36,696 bases of DNA from CAZART01 sp964487555 (GTDB lineage Bacteria > Bacteroidota > Rhodothermia > Rhodothermales > VXPQ01). Each line of letters begins with the position of its first letter. Position 1 is the stretch's first letter. This document shows, one piece after another, positions 15,197 to 24,034 of the stretch. The notes beneath the pieces were generated by a model. It saw nothing but the letters and a program-made list of their open reading frames with translations. It was not told where the DNA came from and did no database searches. The DNA lies in the NCBI GenBank assembly GCA_964487555.1, contig CAZART010000048.1, positions 1 to 36,696 on the forward strand, written 5' to 3'. Made by a program: the position numbers and the translations under genes.

Positions 15197-18100
15197 ATGC
15201 GAATCGTTACCAACATCGCGCAGATCCTCTGCTGCTCGCTGCTCCTCCTGAGCACCGTCGAAGCCGTCGCTCAAACGAACTGGCGCAACGGCGCCTCGAG
15301 GCCTCTCTCGAACTTCCGCGTGGATTCCTGGACAACAGAGGAGGGCCTCCCTCAGAACGAGATATCCACTATTCGGCAAACCGGTACGAACTATCTCTGG
15401 TTGGGCGGCCGCAACGGCCTGATTCGCTTCGACGGCACGCGGTTTCACACCTTCGAGGAGACTTCGAGCTTCGCTTCCGGCCAGATTACCGCTTTGCATG
15501 AGGACGGCGCCGGTAATCTATGGATCGGAACGGCCGAAGGCGGGATGGCCCTCTATTCGGCTGGAACGTTCAGCGTCTATACGAGCAAGGACGGCCTCTC
15601 GAGCAACCGCGTCACGGCGATTAACGAAGATCGACACGGAAATTTCTGGATCGGAACGGCCGACGCCGGTATCACCCTCCTGAGAGATGGAAAAGTCGTC
15701 CATCTTGGCCCGGAAGACGGCCTTCCGAGCCATCGAATCACGGCCCTCCATGTCGACGAAGACGGCAGCGTCTGGATTGGCGCGTCCGGTGGAGCGCTGG
15801 CCCGTTACCGGGACGGCAAAATAGACGTCTTCGGCAGTCGCGACGGCGTTTCCAGCCACGAGATCGCTGCGTTTCTTCAAGATGCCTCCGGACAGCTCTG
15901 GATCGGCACTCGCGGCGGCGGCCTGCTGCGATTCCATCACGACCGCTTCGTCCGATTCACGATGGCCGACGGACTTCCAAGCGATCACATCCTGGCTCTC
16001 ACGACCGACGCCGCGGGCATGATCTGGATCGGGACCGATCACGGCGGACTCGCGCGCTTTGACGGAAGCACGTTCTCAACACTTTCTATGCGTGACGGTC
16101 TCACGTATGACGTCATCTCGTCACTGTATGCCGATGATGAGGGCAGTATCTGGATCGGCACGGCCGGGGGCGGCCTCAACCGAATTCGAAAAAGCCGTTT
16201 TTCGACGTATACCACTGCGGACGGACTGGCGCATGATTTCGTCTACTCGATCTTCGAAGACCGGCAAGGAATCCTTTGGATCGGCACCGACGCCGGCGTA
16301 ACCCGCGTCTCGGACGGGTCGACGACCACCATTTCCGTCGAGGACGGCCTCTCAAGCAACTATGTGCTTTCGATGGTCGGTTCGCAAGACGGCAGCATAT
16401 GGATCGGCACGTACGGCGCGGGCTTGAATCGATATTACGACGGGCGAATAACCAAATACTCATCCGAAAACGGCCTTCCCGGTACGGAAATCTATGCCCT
16501 CTACGAAGACCCGGAGGGCAACGTCTGGATCGGTACACGAAGCGGTCTCGCTCGCTATGCGGACAGCCGCTTCACGTCATACACCACGGCCGACGGTCTT
16601 TCCAGCAACGACGTCACGTCGATTGTCGCCGACGAAGCGGGAGGCCTCTGGGTAGGCACCTACGACGCCGGCCTCAATCTCTTTCGCGAGGGGCAGGTTG
16701 TGAGCTCCTTTTCGAGCAGCGACGGCCTGCCAAGCGACCACATCCTGACGCTCTACGCCGACGACAGCGGCACGATGTGGGTGGGAACCCGCGAAGGCGG
16801 GCTCGCACGGTATCGCGACAACCAGTTCGTCGCAATCACGCCGCGAGACGGCCTTTTCAGCGAAACCATTTTTCAAATCATCGAAGACCACCGAGGATTC
16901 TTCTGGATGAGCTCCGACCGCGGGCTCTTCCGAGTAAGTAAGCGCGAGTTGAACGCCTTTGCGGATGGAAACCAGAGAAAGATCACGTCGATCGTGTACG
17001 ATCGCCGAGACGGCATTCGCGCCGGCACATTCAACGGCGGCTTTCAACCGGCCGGGCTCCGTGCATCAGACGGCCACCTATGGTTCCCCACCAATAAAGG
17101 CGTCCTCGCCGTGGATCCCACGCCGCCGTCCCGTGCCGGCAACGCGCCCACCGTCATGCTCGAACGGATCGCGGCAGACGAAAAATCCATTCCGCTCGAC
17201 CATCCCATTGAAATTCCAGCCGGTGCCGGCAGTATCCAATTCACCTATGCCGGCGTGGCGTTCCTCGCTCCGGAACGACTCCAGTATCGCTACATGCTGG
17301 CGGGTGTGGATGAGGATTGGGTCTACGCCGGCGGCCGCCGCGAGGCCTACTACACCAATCTCAAACCGGGCACGTACACCTTCAGCGTAGAAGCGAGCGA
17401 TCTCGACGGGGCGTGGTCGGGCCGACCCACCTCCACGTCGATTTATTTCCAGCCGTTCTTCTATGAGACACCACTCTTTCAATTGCTCTGCTTCATCGCG
17501 GTAGCATTGATGATTCTCTGCGCGTATCGATGGCGTGTGCAGCATCTTAAAGCGCGTGAGGAAGAGTTGCTCGAACTCATCGAGGTGCACACGAAACATC
17601 TCCGCGAGGAGAAGGAGAAGACCGAACGCGCTCTCATGGAAACCGATCGGGCGCGCTATGAGGCAGAGCGTCAGAAGGAGATTGCGCAGCGCTCACGGGC
17701 CGTCATCGAAGAACAGGCGGAGCAGCTTCGCGAGCTGGATCGGATTAAGACGCGCTTCTTCAACAATGTCTCCCACGAATTTCGAACACCGTTAACACTC
17801 ACTATCGGCCCGCTGGAAAATATGCTGGCCGGCGTATACGGACCACTGCATGACCAGGCCCGAAAACAGCTGGATCTTGCCCTCCGCAACGCCCGGCGTC
17901 TCCTGCGCCTGATTAATCAGCTCCTCGATCTCTCCAAGATCGAATCCGGCAAGATGGAGCTAACCGTCACACACGGAAACGTCGTTCCCCTCATCGAAGG
18001 TGTGGTGATGTCGTTCACGGCGTTCGCCGAAAAGAAGAATCTCAACCTGTCCTTTTCGTGCGACCACAACGAGGTGAGCCTTTATTTCGACCCGGCCTGC

Positions 18101-19852
18101 CTCGAGAAAGTGCTTTTTAACCTCCTCTCCAATGCCGTGAAGTTCACGGAAGACGGCGGCGACGTGTGGGTATCGATTGATGATGGAACGACGCGGATGG
18201 CCGGGCGGACTCAGGAAGCCGTGTTCATCCACGTAAGAGACACGGGTATCGGCATTCCGGAAGACCAACTACCCTACATTTTCGACCGATTTCATCAGGT
18301 CGATGGCGCCGTCGCCAATGCCCACGAAGGCACCGGCATCGGACTTTCGCTGGTGAAGGAGCTCGTAGGGCTGCACCTCGGCACCATTACTGTGCACAGC
18401 GAGCCGGGCTTCGGTAGTGAATTCGTTGTCGCCCTACCTAAAGGCATGGCGCATTTCAGCGAGGATGTCCTCGTCGGCGAAAGGCCGGGTGCGGGTATGC
18501 CGAGCATCTCGCGGGGGCCGATGATGGAAATGGCTGTACTGAGCGACGACGAGGAACTCTGGACGGAACCCTCCGGCGATGGTGAATCGGTGTGGGTTGA
18601 CGGTGGATATACATCCTTCTCCCATGTTGAAACGTCGGCACACGGCCGCACGTCCGTTGCTCAGGAATCGAATGGCGCGCAAACACGCTCCCTCCCCCAG
18701 AAACAAACCCCGCCTGCCTCAGACACGCCTAGTATTCTCATCGTCGACGACAATCCGGATGTCGTGGACTACGTGACCAACGCGCTTAGCGGCGAATTCT
18801 CGGTCATTTCCGCCACGAATGGCGCCGAGGCACTTAACCTAACGAGCCGTCACCAACCGAACTTGATAATCAGTGACGTAATGATGCCCGGAATGGACGG
18901 CTACGCGCTTTGCCGACATCTCAAATCCGATGAAACTCTCCGGCATATTCCCGTGATTCTGCTTACGGCGAGAGCGGCACAGGACGATAAGATCGAGGGG
19001 CTCGAGGCGGGTTCGGACGACTATATCTCGAAGCCGTTCAGCACGCGCGAGCTCAAGGCGCGTATACGCAATCTGTTGACGGTTCGAGATCAGCAGCATC
19101 AGCTTTCTTATCTGAACTCGGAATTGGCCGAGAAAAACGACGCACTGCGCGAGGCGAGCGAGATGAAGAGCCAGCTACTGAACATCGCCGCGCACGATAT
19201 GAAGAATCCGCTCAACGCGATACGTGAATTCGCACAGATTCTGAAGAGCGAGATGGGTGAGGGATCGGATCACTATGATCCCCTCGATCTGATCCACAAA
19301 TCGTCGGATCAGATGCTCCACCTCGTCTCCACGCTCCTCGATTCAGCCGCCCTCGAGACCGGGCAGATTACGCTTGAAAAGGAGCCGCTTAACGTGAATA
19401 CGATGGCCGCGGCCATCGTCCGCCGAAATCAGAAGCTGGCGGAGAAGAAAAATCAGACGCTCGACCTTTCCATCTCGGCCGACCGGTGCCTGGTAAACGG
19501 AGACAGAAGCCGCATTCTTGAAGCGATGGACAATCTCGTCAACAATGCCGTAAAGTACTCGCCGCACCATCGTCCGATTCGCATCGCTGTAGAGAGGAAC
19601 GCCTCCTCCGTACGATTTAGCGTCAAGGACGAAGGCCCCGGCCTCAGCGAAGAAGACATGTCGAAGCTTTTCGGGAAATTTCAGCGGCTTTCAGCCCAGC
19701 CGACCGGCGGGGAGAGCTCGACGGGACTCGGACTCGCCATCGTGAAGCAGATCGTTGAACTGCATGACGGCGAAATCCTGGTGCAGAGCGAGCGAGGAAA
19801 AGGCAGCACGTTCACGATCGATCTTCCGATTCTCTCCGAGAGAGACGTGTGA
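15197..19852 (+). CDS. Two-component propeller hybrid sensor with two kinase modules
   Basis: 1551 residues. A signal peptide (to about residue 26, VEAVAQ) leads to 14 Reg_prop blades, each with a WIGT-type core (for example LWIGTRGGGLLRF), spanning about 45-645. This fits two seven-bladed periplasmic propellers. A Y_Y_Y domain follows at about 682-755 (LKPGTYTFSVEASD), one membrane helix near 758-778 and a coiled coil. Kinase 1: NNVSHEFRTP with H860, N box LLSNAVKF, G1 DTGIGIP, G2 GTGIGLSLVK. Receiver: DDNPD, D1227 in IISDVMMPGMDGY, SKPF. Kinase 2: NIAAHDMKNPL with H1333, VNNAVKYS, DEGPGLS, GLGLAIVK. Sensors of this type in Bacteroidota usually end in an AraC-type DNA-binding domain; here a second kinase takes that place. 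The cognate response regulator is not in the window. Confidence 0.95.
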   Translation: MRIVTNIAQILCCSLLLLSTVEAVAQTNWRNGASRPLSNFRVDSWTTEEGLPQNEISTIRQTGTNYLWLGGRNGLIRFDGTRFHTFEETSSFASGQITALHEDGAGNLWIGTAEGGMALYSAGTFSVYTSKDGLSSNRVTAINEDRHGNFWIGTADAGITLLRDGKVVHLGPEDGLPSHRITALHVDEDGSVWIGASGGALARYRDGKIDVFGSRDGVSSHEIAAFLQDASGQLWIGTRGGGLLRFHHDRFVRFTMADGLPSDHILALTTDAAGMIWIGTDHGGLARFDGSTFSTLSMRDGLTYDVISSLYADDEGSIWIGTAGGGLNRIRKSRFSTYTTADGLAHDFVYSIFEDRQGILWIGTDAGVTRVSDGSTTTISVEDGLSSNYVLSMVGSQDGSIWIGTYGAGLNRYYDGRITKYSSENGLPGTEIYALYEDPEGNVWIGTRSGLARYADSRFTSYTTADGLSSNDVTSIVADEAGGLWVGTYDAGLNLFREGQVVSSFSSSDGLPSDHILTLYADDSGTMWVGTREGGLARYRDNQFVAITPRDGLFSETIFQIIEDHRGFFWMSSDRGLFRVSKRELNAFADGNQRKITSIVYDRRDGIRAGTFNGGFQPAGLRASDGHLWFPTNKGVLAVDPTPPSRAGNAPTVMLERIAADEKSIPLDHPIEIPAGAGSIQFTYAGVAFLAPERLQYRYMLAGVDEDWVYAGGRREAYYTNLKPGTYTFSVEASDLDGAWSGRPTSTSIYFQPFFYETPLFQLLCFIAVALMILCAYRWRVQHLKAREEELLELIEVHTKHLREEKEKTERALMETDRARYEAERQKEIAQRSRAVIEEQAEQLRELDRIKTRFFNNVSHEFRTPLTLTIGPLENMLAGVYGPLHDQARKQLDLALRNARRLLRLINQLLDLSKIESGKMELTVTHGNVVPLIEGVVMSFTAFAEKKNLNLSFSCDHNEVSLYFDPACLEKVLFNLLSNAVKFTEDGGDVWVSIDDGTTRMAGRTQEAVFIHVRDTGIGIPEDQLPYIFDRFHQVDGAVANAHEGTGIGLSLVKELVGLHLGTITVHSEPGFGSEFVVALPKGMAHFSEDVLVGERPGAGMPSISRGPMMEMAVLSDDEELWTEPSGDGESVWVDGGYTSFSHVETSAHGRTSVAQESNGAQTRSLPQKQTPPASDTPSILIVDDNPDVVDYVTNALSGEFSVISATNGAEALNLTSRHQPNLIISDVMMPGMDGYALCRHLKSDETLRHIPVILLTARAAQDDKIEGLEAGSDDYISKPFSTRELKARIRNLLTVRDQQHQLSYLNSELAEKNDALREASEMKSQLLNIAAHDMKNPLNAIREFAQILKSEMGEGSDHYDPLDLIHKSSDQMLHLVSTLLDSAALETGQITLEKEPLNVNTMAAAIVRRNQKLAEKKNQTLDLSISADRCLVNGDRSRILEAMDNLVNNAVKYSPHHRPIRIAVERNASSVRFSVKDEGPGLSEEDMSKLFGKFQRLSAQPTGGESSTGLGLAIVKQIVELHDGEILVQSERGKGSTFTIDLPILSERDV

Positions 19853-20369
19853 CGTGTAGGCGTTGAACGAAATTAGCCGGAGACGCCGGGCGGACGTTAC
19901 TGACTGTCCGCTCGGCATCCAACCGGCTAATGGTCACCACCACCATGCCCACCACAGGCATCTTACGTATCCGTGACGCAAGGTCACGAAGCACCGGAGT
20001 GCCGCGAGTCCGACAGGCCGTCATCATCGCGCTTGTTTTCCGGTTCGGTTTGCTGAATGATCTTTGCTATGCTCGATACATGAACAAGCGGCATACCAAA
20101 TCGGCATTCGACGTTACAATTAAGCCGAAAGCGCTGAAAGGAATCTGTTTAAGCACTTCTCCCCGGTTTCGCCTTGATTAGAGATCCCTTAGGCACAGGT
20201 TCATTCCGTAAGCATTTCAAGTAGATTCGTAATCAGCCGGTGTCGGTAACGTTCTGGCAATGTCCTAGCCAATAGACGGAGAAGCGCAGACCCTTTCGTG
20301 CCCGTATCGGATTTAATGCGTCCTACCGACGAAACGCAGAGCCATTATTCCCAAGCAGGTACCACTCGT
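19853..20369. other. 517 bp non-coding gap with structured leader-like sequence
   Basis: No convincing gene. The first 80 bases hold a long stem-loop (listed separately). Just after it, 19935-19961 codes for His-His-His-His-Ala-His-His-Arg-His in one frame, opening from TTG 19863 and ending at TGA 19974. The overlapping frame from ATG 19930 starts M-V-T-T-T-M-P-T-T-G-I. This resembles amino-acid attenuator leaders, but no his or thr genes follow. A weak -7-like GATCTTTG lies near 20060. The rest shows no motif I can name. Confidence 0.45.
19872..19931 (+). terminator. Long stem-loop after the propeller kinase
   Basis: Outer stem ATTAGCCGG (19872-19880) pairs perfectly with CCGGCTAAT (19923-19931). 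An inner stem of 11 pairs, with one G-U, joins 19885-19895 to 19906-19916 around the loop GTTACTGACT. In total about 20 base pairs, starting 20 bases after the stop codon. There is no plus-strand T-run, so it may be a 3' mRNA stabiliser, a processing site or a structured RNA rather than a classical terminator. On the minus strand it is followed by TTTCGTT. Confidence 0.5.
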
Positions 20370-20963
20370 ATGGCCAACCCGACCTTTTTTGCGCACATGC
20401 CGTCGGTGTTCGCTGCGGCAAGTTTAAGCGTGGTGATCTTCTTTCTTGCCGGATGTGCGGAGCGCGAAGGAGCCGACCAGCGGGCCGATACGCTAGACGT
20501 CGACACGGCGACCGTCACGCTCGATACCGCAGGGGTTTCCGAAGAAAGTATCTACGACCTCATGCGTGGGGACGAACGCTTCTCCACCTTCGTGACCGCC
20601 ATCGACTCGGCAAATCTTGATCAGACGCTATCAGGCCCAGGACCCTTCACCGTGTTCGCTCCGGTCAATCAGGCGTTCACTCGGATGGATGCCGATCTTC
20701 AAGGTCTACTTCGTGAGGAAAACGAAGACGAGCTGCGCGATCTCCTGCTCAGTCATATCTCTAATGGAGAATGGATGGCCGCTGTGCTCCCGGGACAAAC
20801 GGTCCGCACGTTGGCAGGTGGCGATCTGAATCTATCCGAGTCGGGAGACAGCCTGCGGGTTGGCGACGCGCGAATCATCGAGAAAGACATCGATGCCGCC
20901 AACGGTGTAGTCCACGCCGTCGGACGGGTGCTTGCACCCTCGATGGAAGATGAAGGACTTTGA
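20370..20963 (+). CDS. Fasciclin (FAS1) domain lipoprotein
   Basis: 197 residues from ATG 20370 (MANPTFFA). ATG 20397 and an upstream GTG at 20298 are possible, but 20370 gives the most regular signal peptide. Lipobox FLAGC places the lipidated cysteine near residue 29. After an Asp/Thr-rich linker, one FAS1 domain covers about 60-190. The first conserved block is FTVFAPVNQAFTRM, and the second is IDAANGVVHAVGRVL. FAS1 domains mediate adhesion or protein-protein contacts at cell surfaces. The stop codon TGA overlaps the TTG start of the next gene, so the two are translationally coupled although their products sit in different compartments. Confidence 0.9.
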   Translation: MANPTFFAHMPSVFAAASLSVVIFFLAGCAEREGADQRADTLDVDTATVTLDTAGVSEESIYDLMRGDERFSTFVTAIDSANLDQTLSGPGPFTVFAPVNQAFTRMDADLQGLLREENEDELRDLLLSHISNGEWMAAVLPGQTVRTLAGGDLNLSESGDSLRVGDARIIEKDIDAANGVVHAVGRVLAPSMEDEGL

Positions 20964-22351
20964 ACGGAAAAGTGCGCCAATTCAAATACGGCTCGAAAAT
21001 CCCCGCCCCGGCACCGGTCGTTTTTCAATGGCAGCGTGGCGAGGGCGCCCTTCGCCGCCTTCTTCCTCCGTGGAAAAGCATAGACGTTATCTCCGATCAC
21101 GGGGTAGTGCAGGGCGGAATGACCGCGCTTCGCCTCCATTACGGGCCGATATCGGTGAATTGGATCGCAGAGCACCTTGCGGTCGAGGAAAAGAAGCTGC
21201 AATTCACGGACCGACAAATCAAAGGTCCCTTCGCCAAATGGGAGCACACCCACCGTGTTGTGGACGATGGTGACTGTGCGTGTATTGTTGAAGACGACGT
21301 CCGGTACCGACTCCCTTTTTGGAGCCTCAAGGGAAAATTTGCGGATCGATTTGTGCGCCGGCGATTGACCCGTCAGTTTCGATACCGCCATCACACGGCC
21401 AGGAATGATCTTTCACTCCACCGGAAGTATGCTCCCGAGCGAGCACTGCGCATCGCGATTAGCGGATCGACCGGCTTTATCGGAGCGCAGCTTGTGCATT
21501 TGCTCGAGGGAGGCGGCCACACGGTCTATCGACTCGGGCGCGATGCATCATCGGAGCCATCCGGGAATATCCGCTGGGATTACCTGAACGACGAAGTCGA
21601 TCTAAAGCGACTCGAAGGAATCGATGCCGTCGTTCACCTCGGCGGCGATAGCGTCCTGTCGCCACGCTGGAGCCGTCAGAAGAAGATGGAGACCATAGGA
21701 AGCCGCGTCCGCGGGACGGAACACCTGGCGAAGTCCCTCGCGGCGCTGAATAAGCCGCCGCGTGTTTTTCTCTCGGCTTCCGCCATCGGCTTTTACGGAA
21801 ATCGGGATACGGAGACCCTGGACGAGACGTCCGCGCCGGGGGACGACGGTTTTCTCTCCGCCATCTGCCAGGATTCGGAGCACGCAACGGCGAGATCTGC
21901 CGATGCAGGTATCCGCACCGTGCAGATGCGGATGGGCATCGTCCTCTCACCGCTAGGCGGCATTCTTTATCCTTTGATCGTCCCGTTCAGATTGGGCCTC
22001 GGCGGCCGCTACGGTGGACGTAGTCAGTACCTCAGTTGGATCGGTCTCGACGACGTGCTCGGCGCCATTTATCATCTGATGACGGATGAGACCATCGAGG
22101 GTCCGGTTAACCTGACGAGCCCGAATCCGGTAACGATGACCGAATTCGCACAGACGCTCGGCCAAGTTCTCTCGCGACCTGTCTACGTTAACATGCCGCC
22201 GTGGCTCGTCCGTGTGCTTCTTGGCGAGGTCGCCGACGACGCGGCGCTGATGAGCGTACGCGCACTGCCGCGGCGCCTCGAGGAATCCGGCTACGAGTTT
22301 CTCCACCCGAATTTGGAAGGAATGCTCCGGCACGTTCTCGGGCGTGAATAG
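20960..22351 (+). CDS. SRPBCC domain fused to TIGR01777-family epimerase
   Basis: 463 residues. TTG 20960 is taken as start because AAGGA lies about 6 bases upstream and the codon overlaps the previous stop; GTG 20972 is the alternative. Residues about 3-150 resemble an SRPBCC lipid- or ligand-binding fold seen in front of this family (GGMTALRLHYGPISVNW, KWEHTHRV). From about 163 an extended short-chain dehydrogenase/epimerase domain follows, with NAD-binding ISGSTGFIGAQLV (G169-G175), AVVHLGGDSV, SASAIGFYGNRD, SWIGLDDVLGAI and a C-terminal DUF1731-like PPWLVRVLLGEVAD. Enzymes of this family (YfcH-like) have poorly known substrates. Its 3' end is convergent with the phosphohexomutase gene, 70 bp away. 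Confidence 0.93.
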   Translation: MNGKVRQFKYGSKIPAPAPVVFQWQRGEGALRRLLPPWKSIDVISDHGVVQGGMTALRLHYGPISVNWIAEHLAVEEKKLQFTDRQIKGPFAKWEHTHRVVDDGDCACIVEDDVRYRLPFWSLKGKFADRFVRRRLTRQFRYRHHTARNDLSLHRKYAPERALRIAISGSTGFIGAQLVHLLEGGGHTVYRLGRDASSEPSGNIRWDYLNDEVDLKRLEGIDAVVHLGGDSVLSPRWSRQKKMETIGSRVRGTEHLAKSLAALNKPPRVFLSASAIGFYGNRDTETLDETSAPGDDGFLSAICQDSEHATARSADAGIRTVQMRMGIVLSPLGGILYPLIVPFRLGLGGRYGGRSQYLSWIGLDDVLGAIYHLMTDETIEGPVNLTSPNPVTMTEFAQTLGQVLSRPVYVNMPPWLVRVLLGEVADDAALMSVRALPRRLEESGYEFLHPNLEGMLRHVLGRE

Positions 22352-22421
22352 CGCGGGCATCTACTCGGTGCGCCGAACATTCCGGGATCTTGAGATGTCC
22401 CTTTGCTTCTTCGGCTCGAAT

Positions 22422-23849
22422 TCAGGCCTGGCTGTCCGCGACTCCGAGCTGCTCCGCCGCATCCCGGATGAGGGCGTTGGCCCGCTCAGGCGTGGGCGCT
22501 TCCGAGTATATGCGAAGAACCGGCTCGGTGCCGGAGGGACGAACCAGAAGCCATCCGGTCTCGGTGATGTGTTTGAAACCGTCCAGCGTCTCCGTGACGT
22601 TCACCTTCTCGCCACCAATCTCGGCGAGACCACCCTCCTCCCGTAATCGCTTGAGCACGTTCTGCTTTTTCGTTTCGGTGGTGTGGAGGTCGATACGGCG
22701 ACAGAAATGGGGCCCGAATTCGTCATGAAGCTCCGTCACGAGCTCCGACAATGTTTTGCCGCGCTTTACCATCATTTCCACGATGAGGAGTCCGATATAG
22801 ACGCCGTCTCGCTCCGGGATATGGCCTTTCACTGCAATGCCGCCCGACTCTTCGCCACCCACCAGCACATCGCCTTCGACAATCTTCGATGCTATGTACT
22901 TAAAACCTATGGGCGTCGTCACGACCGGCAGGCCGTAGGCCTCCGAGATCCGATCCACGAGCCGAGTCGTCGAAAACGTTTTGACGACCTCTCCGGTCAA
23001 GCCGCGCTCTTTGTGAAGGTACTTTACTAGCAGCGAAAGTAGGGTGTGGGAATCGACGAAGGACCCGCTCTCGTCGTACATACCGATCCGGTCCGCATCG
23101 CCGTCGTTGGCCAGACCGGCGTCGCATCCTTCCTTCACGACTGCCTCAGCCAGGCCCGCCAGATTCCGTTCGATCGGTTCGGGTGCCTGGCCATGGAAGC
23201 CGGGGTTCCAGTCGCAGCGAAGCTCAACGACGTGCTTGGCGCCCAAAAGCCGGGTTACCATGCCCTGGCCCGCCCCAAACATGGCATCGTGGGCGATGCG
23301 TACCCCTGAATTTCGGATGGCATCGAGGTCGAGGCGCTCCCGCAGAAAATCGAGGTACTCGGACGTAACATCTTGCAGCGTGATGCGGCCCTCACCGGCG
23401 AAACGCTCGAATGAAGGCGGCGGCACGGGTTCGCCTTCAAGCCGCGGAATCTCACCCTCAACGGCCGCGACTAATTCCGGCGTGGCGGGCCCGCCAAAGT
23501 CGGCCTTCAGTTTATAGCCGTTGTATTCGGGCGGATTATGACTGGCGGTGATTACGATGCCTACCGTACAGCCGTAAGCCTTGGTCGCCCAGCTCACCGC
23601 CGGCGTCGGAGTGAACGACTCCGACAATATCACCCGCACCTCGTTCGATGCGAACACTCTTGCGACATACTCGGCGAACTGCGCTCCCATGAAGCGCGTG
23701 TCGTATCCGATCACGACCTTTGGCGAGGTGGTCTGTTGGCGCCGCAGCCAGCGTACGGTCGCCCGCGCAACGGTATCGAGATTCCGAAATGTATACTGAT
23801 CGGCGATAACGGCGCGCCAGCCGTCCGTACCGAAAGTAATGTGGGTCAT
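22422..23849 (-). CDS. Alpha-D-phosphohexomutase (phosphoglucomutase/phosphomannomutase)
   Basis: 475 residues from ATG 23849. Interconverts hexose 1- and 6-phosphates in the cytoplasm, feeding glycogen, nucleotide-sugar and envelope polysaccharide synthesis. Domain 1 has the active-site loop TASHNPPEYNG with phosphoserine S103. Domain 2 has the metal loop DGDADR (249-254). Domain 3 has the sugar-binding loop GGEESGG. Domain 4 has the phosphate-binding loop RPSGTEPVLRIYSEA. All signature residues are present and the length is normal. Substrate preference between glucose and mannose phosphates cannot be decided here. Its start lies just beyond a repeat-rich spacer shared with recN, which is transcribed in the same direction. 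Confidence 0.95.
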   Translation of the reverse strand: MTHITFGTDGWRAVIADQYTFRNLDTVARATVRWLRRQQTTSPKVVIGYDTRFMGAQFAEYVARVFASNEVRVILSESFTPTPAVSWATKAYGCTVGIVITASHNPPEYNGYKLKADFGGPATPELVAAVEGEIPRLEGEPVPPPSFERFAGEGRITLQDVTSEYLDFLRERLDLDAIRNSGVRIAHDAMFGAGQGMVTRLLGAKHVVELRCDWNPGFHGQAPEPIERNLAGLAEAVVKEGCDAGLANDGDADRIGMYDESGSFVDSHTLLSLLVKYLHKERGLTGEVVKTFSTTRLVDRISEAYGLPVVTTPIGFKYIASKIVEGDVLVGGEESGGIAVKGHIPERDGVYIGLLIVEMMVKRGKTLSELVTELHDEFGPHFCRRIDLHTTETKKQNVLKRLREEGGLAEIGGEKVNVTETLDGFKHITETGWLLVRPSGTEPVLRIYSEAPTPERANALIRDAAEQLGVADSQA

Positions 23850-23859
23850 GGGGTCAGAG

Positions 23860-24034
23860 TCGACGGTGGAGGTCGAACGGTGGGTGATGGGCGAAGGGTC
23901 GAGTCATGAAATTTAGGGCGCCTATCGACGGAATGCGATCCTTGTATCCTCGATTCTCGCCCCTCGATCCTCGATACTTGTTCTATCCTCCATTCTTGCC
24001 CCTCGATCCTCGATTCTTGTTCTATCCTCCATCT
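23860..24034. repeat. Short repeat-rich spacer with 39-bp tandem unit
   Basis: A 39-bp unit beginning CCCCTCGATCCTCGAT occurs at 23960-23998 and again from 23999 to about 24033, with one difference in the first 30 bases. A partial copy (ATCCTCGATTCTCG) precedes it. Left of this, GGTGGAGGTCGAACGGTGGGTGATGGG-like purine-rich words and CGAAGGGTCGAG at 23892-23903 continue the GA/TC-biased pattern. The last five or so codons and the TAG stop of recN fall inside the second unit. No coding function is apparent, although an open frame runs through it. Confidence 0.75.

Noticed and set aside
15500..17100. DNA-level tandem repeats in the propeller kinase
   Set aside because: The repeats are protein blades of about 40 residues with diverged DNA; they reflect Reg_prop structure, not a separate repeat element.
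19930..20181. 83-codon open frame after the propeller kinase
   Set aside because: Only its first 11 codons are unusual; the rest has no signal, domain or ribosome binding site. The leader-like part is reported as a finding instead.
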